Part shown: piece by piece, positions 1 to 9,304 of the stretch
How the letters are laid out: each line of letters begins with the position of its first letter
Position numbering within the stretch: the stretch's first letter is position 1
DNA from: Candidatus Zhuqueibacterota bacterium
GTDB lineage: Bacteria > Zhuqueibacterota > Zhuqueibacteria > Oceanimicrobiales > Oceanimicrobiaceae
Direction: 5' to 3'
Assembly: GCA_029262055.1 (NCBI GenBank)
Contig: JAJDAD010000023.1
Location: 62,001-126,000, forward strand
DNA length: 64,000 nt
Program-made: the position numbers and the translations under genes
Notes under the pieces: generated by a model
Databases searched by the model: none
Told to the model about the DNA's origin: nothing
Seen by the model: only the letters and a program-made list of their open reading frames with translations

Positions 1-91
1 CAGCTTTAACTGGAAAGGTCGTTCGCATAGATCAGGAGTTGTCAAGCTACTGCGCGGAACGGACGGCCTATTGGAGGCTCAGGTCGAATGA
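1..91 (+). CDS. C-terminal fragment of an upstream gene (frame uncertain)
   Basis: The window opens inside a reading frame ending at TGA 89-91 with about 29 residues, including NWKGRS. A W-K-G-R stretch near the C-terminus is common in family 2 glycosyltransferases, which would fit the glycosyltransferase gene that follows, but the fragment is too short to assign. A competing frame stays open from base 3 to TAA 159-161 and ends beside an AAGGAG at 152-157. Either could be the real gene. Confidence 0.3.
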   Translation, partial: SFNWKGRSHRSGVVKLLRGTDGLLEAQVE

Positions 92-185
92 CGATGAGAT
101 CACTGCACGCACCTATGCAGTAAATGCACACAACCGGAAGGGAAACCGACAAAAGGAGTAAACAACGCCGGACTGGCGAGACTAT

Positions 186-1337
186 ATGGAAACTCTCACA
201 ATAATTCTGATTTTCGTGACTGCACTTTACGTTGTACAGTCAACGCTTGTCCACCTGGGAACCTACAGACTGCGCTACGGAACCCGAAAAACCCTGCCGA
301 AAGTATCCGTGCTGGTGGCGCTGCGCAATGAAGAAGCGTACCTCGATGAATGCGTCAAATCCCTGCTCGCCCTTGACTATCCAAAAGCGCTCATAGAGAT
401 CATCCTGATCAATGATCGCTCGACCGATACGACCGGCGAGCTCATCGAGATCTACGCGAAAGCATCACCCCTGATCCGCACCTTCCATGTCATTCGGGGG
501 ATTCCGGGGTTGTCCGGTAAAGCCAACGCCATTGCGCAGGCAATTCCGACCAGCGCGGGAGAGCTCATTCTGGTGACGGACGGTGATTGCAAAGTACCGG
601 CGGGATGGGCCAGGGCGCACGTAAAATACCACTCTGCAAAAGTCGGCCTGGTCGGCGGTTTCACGCTGCTTGACGAACCTGGTGACGGCGCGGGACTGTT
701 TCAAAAAATCCAGTCGTTGGACTGGAAGTTCCTGCTCTCGATCGGGACAGGCGCAATGGGATTCGGTGTGCCGCTCAGCGTGCTCGGCAACAACTTCTCA
801 TTTCGCAAGGAAGCTTATTGGGAAGTAGGTGGTTATCGCAAAATGGGATTTACCATTATCGAAGATTTTGCTCTCATGAAAGCGCTGGTCAGGGACACAA
901 GCTGGCAAGTGCGCTACCCAATCGACCCTGAGATGCTGGTGGTCAGCAAGCCCATGTCGACTTTTCCGGCCTTCTTTGAGCAAAGGAAGAGATGGTCGGC
1001 CGGAGGCAAGGAAGTCGGCAGCTACGGCAAATTCCTGATGCTGGTCGCCTGTGCGGCCCACCTGCTGATTCCGCTCTACTGCATCTTTCAGCCGGCGGCC
1101 GGTCTGCCGGCATTGCTGGCGATCCTGGCAGCAGACTTCTTCCTGCTGCGCAGAACGGCGGGACAGATACGGAGAAGAGATCTGCTGCTGTACTTTCCCG
1201 TCTGGGAGGCGTTTTATTTTTTCTACACAGCTGTTTTTGCGCCGGTTCTCCTCTTCCCGACAACCGTAAAATGGAAAGACATTTCGTACAGTTGGCAACT
1301 CAATTTTAAGCTCAAACACATGTCCGGATCGAGGTAA
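186..1337 (+). CDS. Membrane-bound family 2 glycosyltransferase
   Basis: A 383-residue processive-type GT2 enzyme expected to transfer a sugar from a nucleotide donor at the inner membrane. The N-terminus has one membrane helix (about residues 4-22). The GT-A domain follows, with NDRSTDTT for donor binding, the metal-binding TDGDC (DxD), IIEDF supplying the likely acidic base, and the QxxRW-type motif EQRKRWSAGG. Two or three hydrophobic segments close the protein (about 285-365). The ATG at 186 is preceded by GGCGAG at 175-180. The next gene starts 4 bases after its stop, so the two are probably co-transcribed. The substrate cannot be read from sequence; glucosyl- or N-acetylglucosaminyl-lipid synthesis are options. 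Confidence 0.88.
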   Translation: METLTIILIFVTALYVVQSTLVHLGTYRLRYGTRKTLPKVSVLVALRNEEAYLDECVKSLLALDYPKALIEIILINDRSTDTTGELIEIYAKASPLIRTFHVIRGIPGLSGKANAIAQAIPTSAGELILVTDGDCKVPAGWARAHVKYHSAKVGLVGGFTLLDEPGDGAGLFQKIQSLDWKFLLSIGTGAMGFGVPLSVLGNNFSFRKEAYWEVGGYRKMGFTIIEDFALMKALVRDTSWQVRYPIDPEMLVVSKPMSTFPAFFEQRKRWSAGGKEVGSYGKFLMLVACAAHLLIPLYCIFQPAAGLPALLAILAADFFLLRRTAGQIRRRDLLLYFPVWEAFYFFYTAVFAPVLLFPTTVKWKDISYSWQLNFKLKHMSGSR

Positions 1338-1340
1338 GTC

Positions 1341-2972
1341 TTGTATCTTCAAGTACCTGACATGGCACTGCCGGAGGGGCTGCTTCTGCTTATGGTGCTG
1401 TACGCGGAAATCCACTATTGCCTCCCGGGGATTTTCAGTCGGCTAAAAATCCCGGAACCCGAAATAATCGCGGATGCACCACACCGGGTTGAGCCCGGGC
1501 TCCCCGTGCCTGTGGTTGTTTTGATCAAGGACGCGCACCTTTACCCTATCTTCCTGCATGAGATACAGTTTGTCCTGACCTGGCCGGGTGGTGAGTCTAT
1601 CAAAAAAGTTGATCTCAAAGACGAACGGGTCGCACTTCCCATGTGGCACCGGCTACACGAAATAGAGGTGCCAACGACATGTTCCGGGAAGCTGCAAATC
1701 GATGTGACGCTGCGCTTTACCGTCAACGGTAAAACCCGTAAAATCAGGAACGACAACTACGTCGGCACCAGCCACGACCCGCTGGAAGTTTATGTGGCGG
1801 GCGATCCTCTTCCCAAAACCGCAGGCTGGCATTTCGGAGAGTTTCACTGCCACAGCAGCTATACCAGCGACCAGGTGGAATTTGGAGCCCCGCTACCGGT
1901 GACGCGCGAGCTGGCCGCCAGTATGGGGCTGAGCTTCTGCTGTGTCACCGATCACTCTTACGACCTGGACGATGAGGCCGATGACTTCCTGACGAACGAT
2001 CCGGAATTGGGGAAATGGAAATCGCTCTGGCAGGAAGCTCTCGAACTGAATCGTCAGAACACCAATTTCTTGATTGTGCCCGGCGAAGAAGTATCCGTGG
2101 GAAATCACAAAAACCGGAATGTTCATTTTCTCGTACTCAACAATCCGGAATACTTTCCCGGGGACGGCGACGGCGCTGAGCGCTGGTTCCGCACCAGCCC
2201 GAGCTGTTCAATTCAGGACGTCCTCGAAAGAAGCAACTCGAACTCCGCCACGTTTGCGGCGCACCCGACGGTCCGGCCCCCGCTGCTCGAAAGGCTGCTG
2301 ATCCGACGGGGACAGTGGGAGGCTCCCGACTTTGAGAATCCGCGCTTGCACGGCCTGCAAGTATGGAACGGCACGGACAAAAGCCTGGCGGACGGCCAGG
2401 CAACCTGGGTAAATCTATTGCTGCAAGGGAAGCGACTCTTCCTCACCGCGGGCAATGATGCCCACGGCAATTTTAATCGCTTTCGCCAAATAGGATTTCC
2501 CTTCTGGACCATGCGTGAAGGCAACGAGCACATTTTTGGCAAAGTCAGGACGGCTGTCTATCTCGATGAACCGTTTTCAACGGACGTGCTGCTGCGGGCA
2601 ATTCGGGCGGGCAAGATGGTGGTAACGGACGGACCCTTCATTGACTTGACGATCAAAGACAGTAACGGACGGAGGATGTTACCGGGAGCCGGGGTATTCG
2701 GCGAACGCTGCGTGGTAGAACTTAAGTGCTTGTCCACGGAAGAATTCGGAGAGCTCGATCGCCTCAGGTTGCTGGTCGGGAATCTAAGAGATAAAGAGGA
2801 AGTTGTTGAGATGGAGAAGGTCTTTTCGGCTGAGACCTTCACACATGAAATCGAAAGGGAACTAACTAACTGCACCGACCCACTTTATGTCCGGGCAGAA
2901 CTTTATTCAGCCACGACTGGTGAGACCTTTAGGTGCCTCACCAATCCTGTCTGGCTGAATGAACCGCAGTAA
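1341..2972 (+). CDS. PHP-domain metallohydrolase (CehA/McbA-like)
   Basis: A 543-residue protein whose middle carries metal-ligand motifs of the PHP phosphoesterase superfamily: FHCHSSYTSD, VTDHSYDLDDE, VPGEEVS, HVHFL-like NVHFLVLN, AAHPTV and GNDAHGNFNRFR. CehA/McbA family members have this His/Asp/Glu pattern and hydrolyse phosphoesters or carbamates. The N-terminal 150 residues and the C-terminal 130 look beta-rich and may be accessory domains. I chose the TTG at 1341 because GAGG at 1331-1334 sits six bases before it; an in-frame ATG at 1362 is the alternative. It is coupled to the upstream glycosyltransferase and converges tail-to-tail with the R3H gene two bases away. The substrate is unknown. 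Confidence 0.8.
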   Translation: MYLQVPDMALPEGLLLLMVLYAEIHYCLPGIFSRLKIPEPEIIADAPHRVEPGLPVPVVVLIKDAHLYPIFLHEIQFVLTWPGGESIKKVDLKDERVALPMWHRLHEIEVPTTCSGKLQIDVTLRFTVNGKTRKIRNDNYVGTSHDPLEVYVAGDPLPKTAGWHFGEFHCHSSYTSDQVEFGAPLPVTRELAASMGLSFCCVTDHSYDLDDEADDFLTNDPELGKWKSLWQEALELNRQNTNFLIVPGEEVSVGNHKNRNVHFLVLNNPEYFPGDGDGAERWFRTSPSCSIQDVLERSNSNSATFAAHPTVRPPLLERLLIRRGQWEAPDFENPRLHGLQVWNGTDKSLADGQATWVNLLLQGKRLFLTAGNDAHGNFNRFRQIGFPFWTMREGNEHIFGKVRTAVYLDEPFSTDVLLRAIRAGKMVVTDGPFIDLTIKDSNGRRMLPGAGVFGERCVVELKCLSTEEFGELDRLRLLVGNLRDKEEVVEMEKVFSAETFTHEIERELTNCTDPLYVRAELYSATTGETFRCLTNPVWLNEPQ

Positions 2973-2974
2973 AC

Positions 2975-3469
2975 TTACATCAACCTAATCTTCTTTGCTA
3001 TCTTACGGAGCCCCCGCCCGAACTTCTTCGAGATGATTTGGATGTGGCGGTCTCGCCCTTCGCCATGGCTCAAAGTCTCAATACCGTTCACATCCTTGAG
3101 AATATTGTGTACCAGGTAGCGTTCATAGCTACCCATTGCCGGCAAATCAACAGGCTCGCCGGTGGTCCTGGATTCCTCAGCCTTCTCCTGTGCAAAACTT
3201 TCGATGTTGCCGACCGGGTAGACGTGCAGGGTGTAGCTATCACCGTTGCGGTAGGTTCTGGTCTCGTAAAGTGCGTTGTGATCGAAGTGCCGGTGCACCA
3301 ATTTACGCTCAAAAGAGTTGAGGTCGGTCAACGACTCCGGGACGATCGAGTCGCTTAGTTTTCTTTCCAGTTTGTTTAACATGTCACGCATATTTCTGTT
3401 GCTCTGCTGCGGTTTTCCGCCGGTGCGTCTACGGGAATCAGTTCTTTTCTTCTCATGGTCCATATGCAT
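2975..3469 (-). CDS. R3H-type nucleic-acid-binding protein with two RxxxH units
   Basis: About 164 residues, highly basic at the N-terminus, then two similar segments: FERKLVHRHF and SYERYLVHNILKDVNG. Each holds the R-x3-H pattern that defines R3H domains, and the second continues into SHGEGRDRHIQI, typical of Jag-type R3H proteins that bind single-stranded nucleic acid. No KH domain is visible. The start lies 5 bases after the mpl stop; the ATG at 3467-3469 and another at 3461-3463 are both possible, and the second has better spacing from GAGAAG. A longer frame into mpl exists but is unlikely. As last gene of the mpl operon it may link RNA binding to envelope growth, which is inference. Confidence 0.7.
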   Translation of the reverse strand: MHMDHEKKRTDSRRRTGGKPQQSNRNMRDMLNKLERKLSDSIVPESLTDLNSFERKLVHRHFDHNALYETRTYRNGDSYTLHVYPVGNIESFAQEKAEESRTTGEPVDLPAMGSYERYLVHNILKDVNGIETLSHGEGRDRHIQIISKKFGRGLRKIAKKIRLM

Positions 3470-3474
3470 CTTCT

Positions 3475-4914
3475 CTATGTTAGTACAGTTGCTAATTTGG
3501 CAGGTATCTGGTTGAAGTCCCCGTTGCTCATAAACAGGACAAGATCTTGCGCCTGCAGATGTGACTGCAGAAAGGTTACCATCTCCGCGTTGGTGGGGAG
3601 AACCCAGCAACCCTGGTTCTGACTGCTGACGCGCTCACAAACGCTGTCCAGGTCGATACGCTCCGCTGCCGGCACCTTTTGCTCCATATACAGTGGGGCA
3701 AGGATGACATTGTCAGCAAGCGCAAGTGCTTCCACGAGTTCATCTTGCAGAATACTTCGCTTGCTGGTGGCCGTGCGTGGCTCAAATGCAGCCCAAATCC
3801 GGCGCTCGGGGAAACGTGCGCGCATCGCCCTTATGGTCGCGGCAATGGCAGTGGGATGATGCGCAAAATCCTCAAATATGAGAATGTCACCAAAGTCACC
3901 GGTAAACTGCAGACGCCGCCTGACATTTTTGAAGCTGGAAATTCCTGCCTGGATTTCGGAAAGCGTCAGGCCCAGGGTATGGGCAGAGGCGATGGTTGCC
4001 AGTGTATTGAGCACCATGTGCTCACCATATAACGGGGAAATAAAACTACCGTATGATCCTGATTTGTTAAAAACATCAAAACGGGTACCGGCGGGGTCAG
4101 AGACGATATTGCGCGGGTACCAATCTGCATCTTCGGTCAGTCCGAAGCTCACAACATTCGAAAAAGCTGTCCGGCTCAATTCTCTCACGATAGGGTCATC
4201 CCAGCAGGCCACAAGGTAGCCGTTTCCGGGAATTAATTTGATGAGGCGCTGGAAACTCGTCTTGATTTCTTCAATATTCGAAAATATATCGGCATGGTCA
4301 AATTCGACATTGTTTAAAATGACCAGATTTGGTAAATAATGCAAGAATTTTGAGGCTTTATCAAAAAATGCCGTATCGTACTCGTCGCCTTCGGAAACGA
4401 AGTGGTCACCGCCACCAACCTTGTAACCTCTGCCAAAATTCTCCGGAATGCCACCGATGAAAAAGCCCGGATCCCTGCCGGCGCTTTCCAGTACCCAGGA
4501 AAGCAGTGAACTGGTAGTGGTTTTGCCGTGCGTTCCGGTGACCACACAGGAGTATTTGCCGCGGATAAAAAATTCGCGCAGTGCGAAAGACAACGAAACA
4601 TAGGGAATGCCACGCGCCAGCACGGCCTCCACTTCCGGGTTGCCGCGCGACATTGCGTTGCCAATCACCACCAGGTCGGAGTCGAGGTGAGATGGGTCAT
4701 AGCCGATGTGCACCGGGACGCCAATCTCCTGCAAGAAGTCACTCATCGGAGGATAGACATTCTCATCCACACCCGAAACCTCGAAACCACTTTCCTTGAG
4801 CATGCCGGCCAGAGCACTCATACCCGTACCACAAACGGCAAGGAGGTAGACCGAGTTGATCGCCTCCGGAATAAAGCGTGTCTTTCTGGCAGGAACCGTC
4901 ATCGTTTCAGGCAA
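3475..4914 (-). CDS. mpl: UDP-MurNAc:L-Ala-gamma-D-Glu-meso-DAP ligase
   Basis: A 479-residue Mur ligase of the cell-wall recycling branch. It joins recycled murein tripeptide to UDP-MurNAc using ATP in the cytoplasm. The N-terminal Rossmann part contains AVCGTGMSALAGML and GNAMSRGNPEVEAVL, the latter favouring Mpl over MurC. The ATP-binding loop is GTHGKTTTSSLL, followed by the central-domain ACWDDP and, near the C-terminus, FEDFAHHPTAI and FEPRTATSKR. Its start overlaps the end of the RodZ-like gene by 8 bases, so translation is probably coupled. The length is close to the family norm (about 450-480). Confidence 0.9.
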   Translation of the reverse strand: MPETMTVPARKTRFIPEAINSVYLLAVCGTGMSALAGMLKESGFEVSGVDENVYPPMSDFLQEIGVPVHIGYDPSHLDSDLVVIGNAMSRGNPEVEAVLARGIPYVSLSFALREFFIRGKYSCVVTGTHGKTTTSSLLSWVLESAGRDPGFFIGGIPENFGRGYKVGGGDHFVSEGDEYDTAFFDKASKFLHYLPNLVILNNVEFDHADIFSNIEEIKTSFQRLIKLIPGNGYLVACWDDPIVRELSRTAFSNVVSFGLTEDADWYPRNIVSDPAGTRFDVFNKSGSYGSFISPLYGEHMVLNTLATIASAHTLGLTLSEIQAGISSFKNVRRRLQFTGDFGDILIFEDFAHHPTAIAATIRAMRARFPERRIWAAFEPRTATSKRSILQDELVEALALADNVILAPLYMEQKVPAAERIDLDSVCERVSSQNQGCWVLPTNAEMVTFLQSHLQAQDLVLFMSNGDFNQIPAKLATVLT

Positions 4915-5512
4915 GATCTAGCGAGTTTTGCGTTCGGGTGATGCACTGCGAAACCTGGAACATGCCCTGCTCCCCGTCAAAGGGAATGAGCATGGCCGGT
5001 GTCAGGCCGGCAGCGTCGTCTGCTAGCGGAGCGTGCGCGGCAATCTCTGCTTTGTAGAGCATGTAGCCGGTCACCAAACCAACCAACAGCAGAAGGACTC
5101 CAAAGCCGAGCGCCCACTCAAGAGCACCGGCGGAGGATGTTGTGCCGGAGGAGCCGGACTCCTTCGCTTCGACCAAATCCCCTCTCCCCGTTGCGGGCGT
5201 GTCCGGACTGGCGCTTACAAGTTGGACAGTGGCGCTGGTTGCTGCCTCCTCAACCGCAGCTGGCGCAGGAGTCCCCGTCTCGTTGCTATACGCAGCCAAC
5301 ACCTCTCCGGGATCCAGGCCGAGACTGGTGGCATACACTTTCAAAAAAGACCTGACATAAGTCTCGGGCAAAAAGTCAAAGTGGTTCTCCTCCATGAGCC
5401 CGAGATGAGTGACATTGATTCTGGTTTCCTCGTACAAATCTTCGAGAGACTTGCCCAGGGCGGAACGCGCCGCTTGCAGCCTCTCTCCAACAGTTTCCGT
5501 GGTTTCAAACAT
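4907..5512 (-). CDS. RodZ-like helix-turn-helix membrane protein
   Basis: A 201-residue protein with an N-terminal Cro/C1-type helix-turn-helix (residues about 5-75, including GERLQAARSALGKSLEDL and the family-typical YVRSFLKVYA), a Ser/Thr/Ala-rich linker, one membrane helix (about 131-153, LGFGVLLLLVGLVTGYML) and a short tail. This is the architecture of RodZ, which ties MreB to the membrane in rod-shape morphogenesis. It lacks the larger C-terminal periplasmic domain of long RodZ proteins. Sitting between maf and mpl, it belongs to an envelope-related operon. Confidence 0.75.
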   Translation of the reverse strand: MFETTETVGERLQAARSALGKSLEDLYEETRINVTHLGLMEENHFDFLPETYVRSFLKVYATSLGLDPGEVLAAYSNETGTPAPAAVEEAATSATVQLVSASPDTPATGRGDLVEAKESGSSGTTSSAGALEWALGFGVLLLLVGLVTGYMLYKAEIAAHAPLADDAAGLTPAMLIPFDGEQGMFQVSQCITRTQNSLDLA

Positions 5513-5526
5513 TCCTGATCAGTCCA

Positions 5527-6141
5527 TTATTCAGTTGGTTGTGACTTGGGCAAAAAGGAGCGTAACGTCGCGTAGAACCTGGCGAGCGGAAAACCCATGA
5601 CATTGTAAAAACAACCGTCCACCCTGGTGACGAAGAGCGCACCATGATCCTGGATACCGTAACTACCAGCCTTGTCGAGAACGCTGCCCATGTCGACATA
5701 ACGGGCAATTTCCTGCGCCGAAAGCGTGCGGAAGGTGACATGAGTTCTCTCATACTCACTCATCTTGTAGCCGGTTGTCGAATCGAGAATCGTGAATCCG
5801 GTGATAACCGTGTGTGTTTTTCCGCTCAGACTGGCCAGCATGCTCTCTGCGTGGGTGATATTACGAGGCTTACCGAGGATCTTGTTGTCGAGAACGACGA
5901 TCGTATCAGCACCGACAATAACACTGTCACTAACAGTTTCGGCAACCTTAGCAGCTTTCTTCTGTGAAAGTTCTAACACATGATTTTCGGGAATCATGAA
6001 CTCTTCGAGATCTTCGTTGACGTTGCTGGCGATGACTTCGAAGGTAAATCCAACCAATTCCATAAGGTCTGCACGCCGGGGCGAGGTCGAAGCCAGAACC
6101 AGCTTGCGGTCACCAAAGTTCAAAAGAGAATTCAATTCCAT
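5527..6141 (-). CDS. maf: Maf-family nucleotide pyrophosphatase
   Basis: 204 residues with the Maf signature STSPRRADL at the N-terminus and the catalytic-aspartate segment VGADTIVVLDNKILGKP. Maf proteins hydrolyse non-canonical or modified nucleoside triphosphates to the monophosphate plus pyrophosphate and are linked to division arrest. The gene abuts dtd (dtd stop at 6142-6144, maf start at 6141) and is followed 14 bases later by the RodZ-like gene. The C-terminal part (VDGCFYNVMGFPL) is the usual family ending. Whether it prefers dTTP/UTP or modified bases is not decided here. Confidence 0.9.
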   Translation of the reverse strand: MELNSLLNFGDRKLVLASTSPRRADLMELVGFTFEVIASNVNEDLEEFMIPENHVLELSQKKAAKVAETVSDSVIVGADTIVVLDNKILGKPRNITHAESMLASLSGKTHTVITGFTILDSTTGYKMSEYERTHVTFRTLSAQEIARYVDMGSVLDKAGSYGIQDHGALFVTRVDGCFYNVMGFPLARFYATLRSFLPKSQPTE

Positions 6142-6582
6142 CTACTTACTTTCAAGCATGAGTGTTACCGGTCCGTCATTCACCAGCTCTACCTGCATCA
6201 TCGCACCAAAGACGCCGGATTCTACTTTAAGTCCAAGATCGCGGGTATGCCGAATGAAACTTTCGTAAAGCGGCTCCGATATCTCCGGGACGGCCGCTTC
6301 GATGAAACTTGGCCGCCGCCCCTTGCGCGTGTCGCCGTAAAGGGTGAATTGCGAAACGACCAGAACGTCTCCGTGCACATCCAAACAGGAGAGGTTTGAC
6401 TTGCCGTTTTGGTCAGCAAAGATGCGCAGATGTGCGCACTTCCCGGCCAGGAACTTCACATCTTCTTCGGTATCGCCGGTCCTGACTCCCAGTAGAATGA
6501 CCAGTCCCTGCCCGATCTCACCTGTGATCTGGCCGTCGATGCTGACGGAAGCCTGGCTCACCCTTTGGATTAGTGCTCGCAT
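6142..6582 (-). CDS. dtd: D-aminoacyl-tRNA deacylase
   Basis: A 146-residue proofreading enzyme that hydrolyses D-amino acids from mischarged tRNA. The N-terminal [13 protein letters not shown] is the standard family start. The two active-site motifs are present: SQFTLYGD (SQxxL) and NDGPVT (NxGPVT). The length matches bacterial DTD (about 145-150). It is the first gene of the dtd-maf-rodZ-like-mpl-R3H block; 59 bases separate it from the prenyltransferase gene upstream, so a promoter could lie there, though none is clear. Confidence 0.93.
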   Translation of the reverse strand: MRALIQRVSQASVSIDGQITGEIGQGLVILLGVRTGDTEEDVKFLAGKCAHLRIFADQNGKSNLSCLDVHGDVLVVSQFTLYGDTRKGRRPSFIEAAVPEISEPLYESFIRHTRDLGLKVESGVFGAMMQVELVNDGPVTLMLESK

Positions 6583-6641
6583 GCTTCTACAGTATGTTGT
6601 CCAACTGGCCCAGAACGTGTAAGATGCTCATACGCTCCCCT

Positions 6642-7484
6642 CTAACTCTTGCTGCCCAGGTAGATTGCGAAAAGCCCCACCAGCATGTCGATTTTTAGAA
6701 TGGTCGAGACGCGATTCAGCGTTGCCACAGGCGGGTCGTTCAACAGGAAATAGATGATACCGACCAGCACCAAGTCGACCCCCGTCACTACGACGACTAA
6801 GTAGGATCTGCCGTAAACGTCTAACGCATACGGCACAAAAGTCAGGCAAATCAATGCCGCAAAAACAGTACTCGCCAGCACCAGCGCCTTTTCGGGACCA
6901 TGTAAGATGGGCAAAGTCCTTGCCGCCGCCACCCGGTCGGCGTCTCTATCCGCAACGTCTTTGATGATTTCTCTCCCCAGGTGGAACAAGAAAGCAAAAC
7001 AAGCGGGAAAAAACGTAAGTTGCCAACGGCCGACTGCCACACCGCCGTAGACAAAAGCGATAGCTGAGAACAAACTTACCGCGAGGTTGCCAAGGAGAAA
7101 GGAACGTTTTAAACGCCAGCCGTAAAGGACTAAGCCCAATGCGACGGACAATGCCAACACGAACGCAGTCCAATTCAAAAATATAGATAAAAAAACGCCC
7201 AAAACCAATAGAATACTTGCCCAGGAAACCGCGTAACCCGCGCTCACCCGGCCCGCCGGGATAGGACGGAACGGTTTGTTAACCGCATCAATTTCCGCGT
7301 CAAAATAGTCATTGATGCAATTGCCGCCGGCCATAACCAGCGCACCGGACAAACAGGCGAGGCCCAACTCCGCGGACCACTGCACGCCGGCCGTCAGCCA
7401 GGCGCCGACCGCTATGCTGGCGGCCCCCAGGAGCACATTCACGGGACGCGTCAGCGCCAATAATCCGCTAAACTCAAAACTCAT
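6642..7484 (-). CDS. UbiA-family prenyltransferase
   Basis: 280 residues and 7-9 hydrophobic helices. The first Asp-rich motif NDYFDAEIDAVNKP and the second DVADRDADR coordinate Mg-diphosphate in the UbiA superfamily. The family transfers polyprenyl chains to aromatic or lipid acceptors at the inner membrane, in quinone, heme or (di)geranylgeranylglyceryl phosphate synthesis. The NKPFRPIPAGRVS segment after the first motif is common in the geranylgeranylglyceryl-phosphate group, but the acceptor cannot be settled by eye. Its start overlaps the end of the Omp85 gene by 11 bases, indicating translational coupling. Confidence 0.85.
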   Translation of the reverse strand: MSFEFSGLLALTRPVNVLLGAASIAVGAWLTAGVQWSAELGLACLSGALVMAGGNCINDYFDAEIDAVNKPFRPIPAGRVSAGYAVSWASILLVLGVFLSIFLNWTAFVLALSVALGLVLYGWRLKRSFLLGNLAVSLFSAIAFVYGGVAVGRWQLTFFPACFAFLFHLGREIIKDVADRDADRVAAARTLPILHGPEKALVLASTVFAALICLTFVPYALDVYGRSYLVVVVTGVDLVLVGIIYFLLNDPPVATLNRVSTILKIDMLVGLFAIYLGSKS

Positions 7485-9270
7485 TTATCAGCCGGATGTG
7501 AATTTTTCCTTCCGAAAATCCATCATTTTCGCCAAGGCCGTAGTCGATGCCGAAAAAACCCAGGCGGGTATCAAACCTCAAGCCAAAACCATAACCAACC
7601 CTGAGGCCATCAATTCTCCGCAGGCCGCCACCCACCTGCTGTTCTTCTCTGAAAAAATAGCCCAAATCCGTAAACAGAAACATGCGTGACCTAGGGCCTA
7701 ACAAATAGCGATACTCAAAATTCGCCCAGGCGATGCGCGAGCCGCGAAATTGCTCCTCGCGATAGCCGCGCAACGTGCGCGTACCACCCAGACGGTACTG
7801 TTCCGTAATCTGCACCACCTCTTCCGCGCTCCGGGTTTCGCGACCGTGCAGCGCCAGCGCCAAAACCTGCCATCTAAATAAGCGAAAATAATTCTCGAAA
7901 TCAATTGTGAGCCGGCGCTGGTTAAACGACTGGTCAGCAGGTGTTGCAGTGGCTGAACTCCCTTCACCCTCAAGCGTCTTCTTCGTCCATTCAACCGCAG
8001 TCTCATACTTGACGCCATGCTGTGGATTCAGAATATCATCGGTTGTGTTGAAAGCGACCCCCAAACCGAACGTCAAGGAACGGCTTGGCGGTATCCCCAA
8101 ACGCAAAGCGCCCAGCGAATCCGGTGAAACATCGCTCCGGCTAAATCTCGATGCAAAAGATAAGTTATCGTTGAAAAGAAAAGTCAGGTCGACCGCCAAC
8201 CGGCGGTTGACGTAGCTCGTGTCCTGAATGAGCTGTTCGAATCCCAGGCCCAGATTGACGGGCCGGCCTGCCAGCCAAGGCTCAGTGTATTTCAGGCTCA
8301 GATCCTGGGTCTCTTGCGTGCGACGCTCCCAATGCGCATCAATTTGGCGGGCTGTACCGAACAGATTTCCAAAGCGGACATCCAGTAAACCGGTTATGAA
8401 ACTGCCCTGGTTCGCACTGGCAGGGTTGTAACCCAAAACACCATCAAACTGATTGTGATTACCTTCCGCCAATTCAATCAGGAGCCGATACCTGCCATCG
8501 TCAAGCTGCACAAGCACCGGCGGGTTTACCCATTTAAAGAAACCGAGCCGCATAAGCTTTGACTGAATTCGATCGATTTCGCGCTGGTCATAAATATCAC
8601 CGAGCCGCAAGGGCAGTTCGCGCAAAATCACAAACTCGCGGGTCTGGTCGCTACCACGCACGCTGATTTCATCGATACGGACCTGCGGCCCGGGCTCGAC
8701 CCGCAGGCCAACCGCCAAACCGGTCTCGCCATTCTGCAGCGGCTCCAAATCGAAAGCCGCCACCGTTACCCGACAAAACGGGTAACCGTTTTGCTCATGT
8801 CGTTGAATGATCAACTCAATATCGTCCTCAAGAATCCCGGAACGAAATCGTTTGCCGGCCTGACTGCGAAAATCGTTCGCGATCTCCCCTGCTTCCGGCG
8901 CACTGTCGGTAACCCGGAGGCTAGCAAATTTTGCCCGGTCTCCCTCTTCTACTTTTATCGAAAGCTCAACTTGGCTGGAGTCCGGGCTATAAGCAAAGGT
9001 AACGGAGTCGATGCTGGCAAAGATGAACCCCTGCTTGTTTAATTCGGTTAACAGGTTAAGCAACTGTGGCCTCATATTCTGCAGCGATACAGGCTCCCCC
9101 TCCTGCACGCCAAACCATTTTTTGATCTGTGCCTCGCTGAAAACAGTGTTGCCTCTGATTTCCAGCCGGTGCATAACAGGCAGGTCAGAACTGATAGCCC
9201 AAACCGAGGAATGTGCGAGCGCGACCCAGATGGCGAGTTTCATCGCCGGCCGCCGCACTACAACAAACAT
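7474..9270 (-). CDS. Omp85-family outer-membrane assembly protein (TamA-like size)
   Basis: About 598 residues. A signal peptide is followed by POTRA-like repeats (first one HRLEIRGNTVFSEAQIKKWF) and, from about residue 280, a C-terminal barrel ending in phenylalanine (LINEF), with the Omp85-typical RLGGTRTLRGYREEQFRG. Omp85 proteins insert or export outer-membrane proteins. With roughly three POTRAs it is closer to TamA (about 577) than BamA (about 800). I place the start at ATG 9268-9270 because GAGAGGA at 9281-9287 precedes it; a TTG six codons upstream would sit inside that ribosome-binding site. The next gene upstream encodes a very large barrel protein, a possible client. Confidence 0.85.
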   Translation of the reverse strand: MFVVVRRPAMKLAIWVALAHSSVWAISSDLPVMHRLEIRGNTVFSEAQIKKWFGVQEGEPVSLQNMRPQLLNLLTELNKQGFIFASIDSVTFAYSPDSSQVELSIKVEEGDRAKFASLRVTDSAPEAGEIANDFRSQAGKRFRSGILEDDIELIIQRHEQNGYPFCRVTVAAFDLEPLQNGETGLAVGLRVEPGPQVRIDEISVRGSDQTREFVILRELPLRLGDIYDQREIDRIQSKLMRLGFFKWVNPPVLVQLDDGRYRLLIELAEGNHNQFDGVLGYNPASANQGSFITGLLDVRFGNLFGTARQIDAHWERRTQETQDLSLKYTEPWLAGRPVNLGLGFEQLIQDTSYVNRRLAVDLTFLFNDNLSFASRFSRSDVSPDSLGALRLGIPPSRSLTFGLGVAFNTTDDILNPQHGVKYETAVEWTKKTLEGEGSSATATPADQSFNQRRLTIDFENYFRLFRWQVLALALHGRETRSAEEVVQITEQYRLGGTRTLRGYREEQFRGSRIAWANFEYRYLLGPRSRMFLFTDLGYFFREEQQVGGGLRRIDGLRVGYGFGLRFDTRLGFFGIDYGLGENDGFSEGKIHIRLINEF

Positions 9271-9304
9271 GTCAATGATTCCTCTCAAATGATATTTCCA
9301 GGAA

